Source: DTDX01 sp964608455 (GTDB lineage Archaea; Thermoproteota; Bathyarchaeia; 40CM-2-53-6; DTDX01). From it: a stretch of 9,882 nucleotides of DNA. The notes beneath the pieces were generated by a model. That model was not told the DNA's origin, searched no databases, and saw nothing but the letters and a program-made list of their open reading frames with translations. Both the position numbers and the translations under genes were made by a program. Every line of letters starts with the position of its first letter. Position 1 is the first letter of the stretch. Positions 6,412 through 9,882 of this stretch are shown piece by piece. The stretch covers positions 1-9,882 of the forward strand of contig CAZSNM010000028.1 of the NCBI GenBank assembly GCA_964608455.1, given 5' to 3'.

Positions 6412-7794
6412 TTGTATGATGTAATTATTGTTGGAGCTGGACCGGCTGGAATTTTCGCTGCTTTAGAGCTTACCAAAGATTCAGAATTAAAAGTTTTACT
6501 TATGGATATGGGTCCAAACCTTGATAAACGCATATGCCCTGCTAACAGAGGGCTTGGATGCATTAAATGTGAACCTTGCTTTCTTTTAAGTGGTTGGGGT
6601 GGAGCAGGGGCCTTCAGTGATGGAAAATTAACGTTATCAACAAAAATTGGTGGATGGTTAAGCGAGTATATAAATGAGTTAGAACTGGAAAAATTAATGA
6701 ATTATGTTGATAAAATTTATATTAAATATGGAGCGCCAACAAAACTTTATGGTATAGAAACAGATAAGGTTGATGAAATTTCAAGAAAAGCCTTCCTAGT
6801 TGGATTAAAGCTTATTCCAAGCAAAATCAGGCATTTAGGCACTGAAAAATGTACATCAATTCTTGCTCAAATGAAAAAGGATTTAGAAAAAAAAGTTGAA
6901 ATTAGATTTAACACACAAGTTAAAGATTTAATTGTTAAAAATGGAAAAGCTTCTGGAGTTTTAACAGTTAAAAATGAACGGTTAGAATCAAAATATGTTA
7001 TTGTTGCTCCTGGAAGAGTTGGAGCTGAATGGCTTGCCTCTATAGCTCAAAATCTTGGTTTAAAAACTTTAAATAATCCTGTTGATATTGGGGTTAGAGT
7101 AGAAGTTGCTGCATCAACTCTTGAAGAGTTAACGAATACTCTTTATGAACCAAAATTAATTTATTACTCTAAATCTTTTGATGATCAAGTTAGAACATTT
7201 TGTTTTAATCCTAAAGGGGAAGTTATAACAGAATCTTATGATGATGTAATAACAGTTAATGGTCAAAGCTATGCTGAAAGAAAAACTGAAAATACAAATT
7301 TTGCAGTTCTTGTAAGCACATCATTTACTGAACCATTTAAGGAACCTATTTCCTATGGAAAATATATAGCTAGATTAGCAAATTTATTAAGCGGGGGAAT
7401 AATAATTCAAAGGCTTGGCGATTTAATTTTAGGTAGAAGATCAACAGAGGAAAGAATAAAAAGAAGCTTAATTACTCCAACGCTTAAATCCGCTACACCA
7501 GGCGATCTTAGTTTTGCTCTTCCATATAGATATTTAGCTGATATAAAGGAAATGCTTAAAGCTATGAATCATATATGTCCTGGAGTTTACAGTAAACATA
7601 CACTTTTATATGGTGTTGAAGTAAAATTCTATTCCTTAAGATTAGAATTAAACAAAAGTTTGGAAACAGTAAATTTAAAAAATTTATTTGCTATAGGTGA
7701 TGGTGCAGGAGTAACAAGAGGATTAATTCAAGCTTCAATATCTGGAATCATTGCTGCTAAAGAAATAAGAAAACGAGAAAAACTTGAAAATTAA
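6412..7794 (+). CDS. FAD-dependent dehydrogenase/oxidoreductase, COG2509 type
   Basis: A 460-residue flavoprotein. The N-terminus has the Rossmann dinucleotide motif GAGPAG (8-13). The family hallmark GGAGAFSDGKL (63-73) follows a cysteine group C42, C50, C53 and C56 (C-x7-C-x2-C-x2-C), and the C-terminus has the second FAD motif FAIGDGAGVTRG (426-437). Together these point to the widely spread but uncharacterised FAD-dependent dehydrogenase family COG2509; substrate and electron partner are not known. The cysteine group could bind a metal or Fe-S cluster or act in redox chemistry; the sequence cannot decide. No signal peptide or membrane segment is seen, so it is cytosolic. It is transcribed away from the microprotein and ferredoxin genes; a link with that ferredoxin as electron donor is possible but unsupported. 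Followed by T-rich DNA. Confidence 0.9.
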   Translation: MYDVIIVGAGPAGIFAALELTKDSELKVLLMDMGPNLDKRICPANRGLGCIKCEPCFLLSGWGGAGAFSDGKLTLSTKIGGWLSEYINELELEKLMNYVDKIYIKYGAPTKLYGIETDKVDEISRKAFLVGLKLIPSKIRHLGTEKCTSILAQMKKDLEKKVEIRFNTQVKDLIVKNGKASGVLTVKNERLESKYVIVAPGRVGAEWLASIAQNLGLKTLNNPVDIGVRVEVAASTLEELTNTLYEPKLIYYSKSFDDQVRTFCFNPKGEVITESYDDVITVNGQSYAERKTENTNFAVLVSTSFTEPFKEPISYGKYIARLANLLSGGIIIQRLGDLILGRRSTEERIKRSLITPTLKSATPGDLSFALPYRYLADIKEMLKAMNHICPGVYSKHTLLYGVEVKFYSLRLELNKSLETVNLKNLFAIGDGAGVTRGLIQASISGIIAAKEIRKREKLEN

Positions 7795-7820
7795 CCCTTA
7801 TAATTAAATTGTTTAAACTA

Positions 7821-7853
7821 AATTTTTATTATTTTTTTTAATATATATTTTTT
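7821..7853 (+). terminator. T-rich transcription terminator after the flavoprotein gene
   Basis: Three runs of T (5, 8 and 6 or more) within 33 nt, starting 27 nt after the stop codon. Archaeal RNA polymerase stops on oligo-T without needing a hairpin. The palindrome GTTTAAAC (7811-7818) just before is probably incidental. Confidence 0.55.
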
Positions 7854-7871
7854 CAAGACTTCTAATTATAA

Positions 7872-8254
7872 CCAAAAAGCTCGTTACATTCATCTAGTTT
7901 TATTCATAAATATTCTCTTTCCCAAAAAAGATGTGAATATCAGAAATGTCAAAAGAAAAGTTTCTGCTTTAACATATTAATTTTTCACTATTCAACTATT
8001 TTGAATGATGAATTAGCTCCAAGACTTTTGAGAATCTATTTACCTGAAAAACTTGATAATTTTGAAGGAGTGAAGGTTCTAAAAGATAGCTTTGTTATAA
8101 AAGAGGTTAAAAAACAAAATTATATATGAAAGAATTTTTAATTCGAACTAATCAAGAAAATGATGAAAAATACCACTTTAATACGAAAGTATCCTTCAAT
8201 CCTTCAGTAATGCTGTTACACCTTCTCCAATGGAAAAGCAACCTTATAACATAG
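7872..8254 (+). pseudogene. Probable frameshifted remnant of an unidentified gene
   Basis: One frame is open from 7872 to a TGA at 8127-8129, and a second runs from ATG 8126 to TAG 8252-8254; they meet in an ATGA overlap inside a run of TA repeats, where an indel is likely. The first frame ends in convincing protein-like sequence (for example LAPRLLRIYLPEKL and VLKDSFVIKEVKK) and earlier has two Cys five residues apart; the second has 42 residues beginning MKEFLIRT. The first frame has no credible start codon or ribosome site (only TTG at 8001 or 8028), which favours a remnant over two real small genes. Family not recognised. An overlapping pair of tiny genes is the alternative. Confidence 0.35.
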
Positions 8255-8266
8255 GAAAAAAGATAC

Positions 8267-8291
8267 TGCAGCTCAATGCTGCTTAGCTGCA
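8267..8291. repeat. 7-bp hairpin with internal GCTGC copy
   Basis: TGCAGCT, an 11-nt loop, then AGCTGCA. The loop itself contains GCTGC, so GCAGC can pair with either copy and two alternative hairpins are possible. GC-rich stem in very AT-rich surroundings. Function not evident. Confidence 0.5.
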
Positions 8292-8329
8292 ATTACATAT
8301 TAAATTCTATTAGTACATTTGTTTTTAGA

Positions 8330-8342
8330 GGGGGAGTCCCTT
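8330..8342 (+). repeat. G-rich repeat, copy A
   Basis: GGGGGAGTCCCTT, preceded by TTTTTA three bases upstream. It differs by one base from copy B exactly 210 nt downstream. The core GGGA-n-TCCC is itself an interrupted palindrome. Confidence 0.5.
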
Positions 8343-8369
8343 CATATTAAAACTATTTAATTTTTTGAT

Positions 8370-8397
8370 TTTTTGATTTTTCTGGAAAAATCAAAAA
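8370..8397. repeat. 13-bp perfect inverted repeat with 2-nt centre
   Basis: TTTTTGATTTTTC and its exact complement GAAAAATCAAAAA are separated only by TG. The left arm follows a direct repeat of TTTTTGAT starting at 8362. In DNA it could extrude as a cruciform or bind a dimeric protein; in RNA it would give an A-U hairpin. It does not follow any gene closely, so it is not an obvious terminator. Confidence 0.65.
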
Positions 8398-8490
8398 GCA
8401 TAGGAAAAGATGCAAAAGATGCAAAATAAGCTATAAAACTCCTTTGAATATAAGATTTATTAGCATTTGTAAGATAAGGTGAATTTTAAA

Positions 8491-8556
8491 ATGCAGCATT
8501 ATGGAGGCTCCAACTTCATTCAAACTTTTGCTTTTTATTGGGGGAATCCCTTTTAA
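8491..8556 (+). CDS. Possible 21-residue ORF with a good ribosome site
   Basis: ATG at 8491 follows AGGTGA (8477-8482) with 8 nt spacing, as good a site as the confident genes here have. The peptide starts MQHYGGSNF and ends FYWGNPF, rich in aromatics. The end of its reading frame covers G-rich copy B, and the region around copy A (8300-8350) can be read in a frame with similar residues (NSISTFVF against NFIQTFAF). It may be a relic of a longer gene or a duplicated peptide; at this length chance is a serious alternative. Confidence 0.25.
   Translation: MQHYGGSNFIQTFAFYWGNPF
8540..8552 (+). repeat. G-rich repeat, copy B
   Basis: GGGGGAATCCCTT, preceded by TTTTTA two bases earlier; second copy of the element at 8330, one mismatch in 13 bases, 210 nt apart. 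No third copy is seen in the window. Confidence 0.5.
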
Positions 8557-8677
8557 GTTGGGTTTCATGAAAATCAAGAAAACTTTTTTTAACTATATAC
8601 TATACTGCTTGTAGTTTTTTCAGGTGAAGTAAAGCTTTTTCGTAGACCAAATTTCTTCATTAATTTTAATGTTTTCC

Positions 8678-8695
8678 TAATTTAAGCTTAAATTA
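8678..8695. repeat. 18-bp perfect palindrome
   Basis: TAATTTAAGCTTAAATTA reads identically on both strands. Its core TTAAGCTTAA recurs at 8777-8791 with a 3-nt insertion. It lies about 180 nt upstream of the tRNA gene. Could be a binding site for a dimeric regulator or a chance product of AT-rich DNA. Confidence 0.55.
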
Positions 8696-8776
8696 AATCT
8701 TGAGTGGTTCTAAAGCTTTTTAAAGCTGAAAGCTCATCATACCAAACTTTAACCTCTAAATAACCCTCATAAAGCC

Positions 8777-8791
8777 TTAAGCTCCGCTTAA
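8777..8791. repeat. Interrupted palindrome related to the one at 8678
   Basis: TTAAGC, then TCC, then GCTTAA: 6-bp arms with a 3-nt spacer, the same half-sites as the core of the 18-bp palindrome about 97 nt upstream. About 55 nt before the tRNA TATA box. Confidence 0.45.
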
Positions 8792-8843
8792 ATAAAAAAA
8801 CTTTATAACTAAATCTTTCCATAATAAAATAATGTAAAAACCC

Positions 8844-8853
8844 ATATATAAAT
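8844..8853 (+). promoter_or_regulatory. TATA box of the tRNA-Arg gene
   Basis: ATATATAAAT, centred about 27 nt before the first base of the tRNA, the usual archaeal distance, so transcription should start at or within a base or two of the mature 5' end. Confidence 0.75.
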
Positions 8854-8875
8854 AATGGTTTGGACCCAAAAAAAT

Positions 8876-8966
8876 GGGCCCGTAGCTCAGTTTGGATAGA
8901 GCGCTGGCCCTCTATTAATTAATGGGGGAGAGCCGGAGGTCCGGGGTTCGAATCCCCGCGGGCCCG
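8876..8966 (+). tRNA. tRNA-Arg (anticodon TCT) with a 16-nt intron
   Basis: Complete cloverleaf: acceptor GGGCCCG/CGGGCCC, D stem GCTC/GAGC, anticodon stem CTGGC/GCCGG, T arm CGGGG-TTCGAAT-CCCCG and discriminator G73; CCA is not encoded. A20 (8896) is a known arginine identity base. The anticodon loop is interrupted. Loop bases CCTC (8909-8912) pair with GGGG (8925-8928) to form the 4-bp centre of a bulge-helix-bulge, with 3-nt bulges TAT (8913-8915) and AGA (8929-8931). Cutting after the second base of each bulge removes 8915-8930, at the canonical 37/38 site, and leaves the loop C-C-TCT-A-A: anticodon TCT, reading AGA/AGG. The mature length is 75 nt. Position 33, almost always U, is C here (8910); copy number and alternatives cannot be judged from this window. 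Confidence 0.9.
8915..8930 (+). other. tRNA intron at position 37/38 (bulge-helix-bulge)
   Basis: Sixteen bases, AT-rich then five G, close to the smallest size seen for archaeal tRNA introns. Both predicted cuts by the splicing endonuclease lie in 3-nt bulges flanking the CCTC:GGGG helix. The intron carries the G tract that masks the anticodon loop before splicing. Confidence 0.85.
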
Positions 8967-9004
8967 CTAAACAAAACAAACAAATTCCTTGTCTTTAAAA
9001 ATTC

Positions 9005-9010
9005 GTTTTT
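9005..9010 (+). terminator. Oligo-T stop after the tRNA
   Basis: GTTTTT about 40 nt past the tRNA end, followed by further pyrimidine-rich DNA. A short T run of this kind is enough for archaeal termination; earlier runs after the tRNA have at most three T. Confidence 0.35.
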
Positions 9011-9020
9011 AGTTCTCTTC

Positions 9021-9151
9021 TCATTTCTTAAGATAATTTTCATATAGACTTAGCCTAAGTTTAAAAACTTCAAATTCTTCATTCATTCAACTTTTTCCTT
9101 TAAATGCTGTCTAAACTCTAAGTTTTCATATAATTTTCGCTTTAAAAAGCT
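9021..9151 (-). pseudogene. Short coding remnant split at an ATGA junction
   Basis: On the minus strand one frame is open from 9151 to TGA at 9085-9083 (SFLKRKLYENLEF and on to KEKVE) and joins, one base out of register, an ATG at 9086 that begins MNEEFEVFKLRL and stops at 9021. Each piece is highly charged and protein-like but tiny, and the first has no start codon. A single frameshift in a decaying gene explains both. Family not recognised. Confidence 0.25.
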
Positions 9152-9196
9152 TCACCTTACTAAAATGTAATTCACCCTAAAATTAGCTTTCTTCAG

Positions 9197-9393
9197 CTAT
9201 CTTTTAAAAACCCCTACAGTATTCAATATATTCAATAATTTCTTTTCAGTTGCATAATCAACAGGAAAATTGAAATTTCAGATTTAGTCTTTCTTGCGAA
9301 TCTTTCAACAAATGGTTTCAACAAGCAATATAAATTTAGATCAATATAATTTTCGTCTCTTATTTTGTTGAAAACCTTCTTTACCGACCTCAT
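9197..9393 (-). pseudogene. Probable frameshifted remnant downstream of hepT
   Basis: From ATG 9393 a 53-codon frame begins MRSVKKVFNKIRDENYIDL, runs through LLKPFVERFARKTKSEIS and stops at 9234-9232 after a run of hydrophobic residues (IFLLIMQ). The next frame, entered at about the same point (near 9270), instead reads PVDYATEKKLLNILNTVG and stops at 9199-9197, a more natural soluble continuation. This suggests one frameshift near 9270. No ribosome site precedes the ATG. If the frameshift is not real, the shorter 53-residue ORF (9232-9393) is the alternative. Not recognised. Confidence 0.3.
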
Positions 9394-9456
9394 AATCTAT
9401 CGTAAAATTATGATTTTATCACTCCAGTTTATATCGGGCAAATATGATTGTCAAGA

Positions 9457-9472
9457 GCAAAATAAAAAGAGG
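9457..9472 (-). terminator. Possible T-rich terminator after hepT
   Basis: On the minus strand CCTCTTTTTATTTTGC lies about 30-45 nt past the hepT stop codon. Two T runs of five and four; modest evidence. Confidence 0.35.
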
Positions 9473-9500
9473 TTCTTAGACTTTTTCTTGTGTTTTTGGC

Positions 9501-9833
9501 TTATCCTTTAGTTTCTTCTACCTCTTTCAATATTTTGAGAATCTGATCTTCAAGCTCAGGAAGTTTGTTTTTGATAGTTACCCAAACTAGTTCCAAATTT
9601 ACGCCAAAGTATTCGTGAATTAACTTATCCCTCCAGGGGATCTCATGATGCTTTGCCCTCAATCCCTTGCTTAAATTCTTGGTTGCTTCACCGATTATCT
9701 CAAGCCCTCTTAAGACGGCATACTGCTTCTCAACATTCTTAAAAAATTCTTCTTTAGTTAAGCCCTCTACAAACTTCTCTATGTTTGAAATTGCCTCTAG
9801 GATATGTTTTAGGTATGCCTTATCTCTTCTCAT
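9501..9833 (-). CDS. hepT: HepT-like toxin (DUF86, HEPN RNase family)
   Basis: A 110-residue, all-helical protein of the DUF86/HepT family, full length for the family. The catalytic R-x4-H-x-Y motif is intact: R68, H73 and Y75 in RDKLIHEY, followed by FGVNLELVW as is usual. Other family residues are the N-terminal RDKAYLKHILEAI (3-15) and RGLEIIGEA (42-50). Known members are RNases that form dimers and are silenced by the adjacent nucleotidyltransferase MntA, which adds AMP to the motif tyrosine. The ATG at 9833 lies inside the end of the upstream frame (14-nt overlap, ending in TAA at 9822-9820) and has no ribosome site of its own, so it should be made by translational coupling to the antitoxin. 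Confidence 0.9.
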   Translation of the reverse strand: MRRDKAYLKHILEAISNIEKFVEGLTKEEFFKNVEKQYAVLRGLEIIGEATKNLSKGLRAKHHEIPWRDKLIHEYFGVNLELVWVTIKNKLPELEDQILKILKEVEETKG

Positions 9834-9882
9834 AAATGATTCGCATTTCCTTTCTTACGTCTTCTATTATGTAGGGATTTAG
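9820..9882 (-). CDS. C-terminal end of a probable MntA-type nucleotidyltransferase antitoxin
   Basis: Only the last 20 codons are in the window: LNPYIIEDVRKEMRIIYEKR, then TAA at 9822-9820. Ending in a charged I-Y-E+ segment and overlapping hepT by 14 nt are what one expects of MntA, the minimal nucleotidyltransferase that neutralises HepT by AMPylation. The catalytic GSxAxG and DxD motifs lie beyond the edge, so the call rests mainly on position next to hepT. Confidence 0.6.
   Translation of the reverse strand, partial: LNPYIIEDVRKEMRIIYEKR

Larger units (their letters stand above)
7798..8875. other. Gene-free block with decayed coding fragments and inverted repeats
   Basis: No intact gene of normal size can be read on either strand across 1.08 kb. 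What can be seen: a terminator at the left end; a broken coding stretch at 7872-8254; hairpins at 8267-8291 and 8370-8397; a short frame with C-x2-C spacing at 8369-8482, perhaps a lost zinc-ribbon; a possible 21-codon ORF at 8491-8556; a pair of G-rich repeats; and two related palindromes at 8678-8695 and 8777-8791. I looked for C/D-box sRNA signals and CRISPR-like arrays and found none that hold together. The block reads as degraded accessory DNA beside a tRNA, though a long structured RNA cannot be excluded. Confidence 0.6.
8967..9500. other. 534-nt stretch with broken minus-strand coding fragments
   Basis: No intact gene. On the minus strand two clusters of coding-like sequence remain (9021-9151 and 9197-9393), both split by frame changes. 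Between them, and near the tRNA, I see only pyrimidine-rich AT-rich DNA. The fragments share the direction of the HepT/MntA genes upstream of them, so they may be the worn tail of the same acquired unit. Confidence 0.5.

Noticed and set aside
8006..8047. C/D-box sRNA candidate (ATGATGA then CTGA)
   Set aside because: The boxes are 31 nt apart with no second C'/D' pair or closing stem, and they sit in coding-like sequence.
8369..8482. Short plus-strand frame with C-x2-C and basic residues, perhaps a transposase zinc ribbon
   Set aside because: Only 37 codons, no start codon or second Cys pair with proper spacing; kept only as a remark on the gene-free block.
7798..9500. CRISPR array or tandem repeats
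   Set aside because: No unit recurs more than twice at regular spacing; the two G-rich copies alone do not make an array.
9667..9882. 71-residue plus-strand frame at the right edge
   Set aside because: Antisense to hepT and the antitoxin end, both supported by motif or overlap.

Overview
This window looks like part of the chromosome of an AT-rich, probably thermophilic archaeon, most likely in the Thermoproteota/TACK range; that placement is inferred. Archaeal signs read directly from the sequence are: a tRNA-Arg interrupted by a 16-nt intron with a bulge-helix-bulge fold; the start of a diphthamide synthase Dph6; a Sulfolobus-type zinc-containing seven-iron ferredoxin; TATA boxes about 26 nt before predicted transcription starts; and repeated TTG start codons behind GGTGA/GGAGG-type ribosome sites.

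Layout. Positions 1-4499 hold five genes on the minus strand, read from right to left: a PiT-type phosphate permease, its DUF47/PhoU-like partner, a MoxR-type AAA+ ATPase fused to a von Willebrand A domain, a membrane-anchored extracytoplasmic protein, and Dph6, which is cut by the window edge. Short gaps, especially 11 and 34 nt at the last two junctions, suggest one or two transcription units. On the plus strand 4591-5697 encodes a ThiF/MoeB/E1-like activating enzyme with an extra C-terminal domain. It faces a convergent ferredoxin gene (5709-6023), which has behind it an uncatalogued 53-residue membrane microprotein (6143-6304). A divergent promoter region leads to a COG2509-type FAD-dependent oxidoreductase (6412-7794).

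The right-hand part is different. From 7798 to 8875 there is over 1 kb with no convincing intact gene. It holds broken coding fragments, a 13-bp near-loopless inverted repeat, an 18-bp palindrome, a second hairpin and a 210-nt-spaced pair of G-rich repeats. The intron-bearing tRNA-Arg(TCT) at 8876-8966 has a good TATA box. After it lies another 0.5 kb of decayed minus-strand coding sequence. The window closes with a HepT (DUF86/HEPN) toxin gene overlapping the tail of what is probably its MntA nucleotidyltransferase antitoxin. A tRNA flanked by decayed genes and a toxin-antitoxin pair fits an accessory or formerly mobile region, but no integrase, transposase or attachment-site duplication is visible.

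How genes work together: PiT and DUF47 form a recognised phosphate-uptake pair. The MoxR-VWA protein and the membrane protein next to it may be a metal-dependent chaperone and its client or partner (inference). HepT and MntA form a toxin-antitoxin unit. Ferredoxin, the microprotein and the flavoprotein are neighbours, but no shared pathway can be shown. I see no clearly new defence or metabolic system; the best leads are the unusual C33 in the tRNA anticodon loop, the microprotein, and the structured gene-free block.
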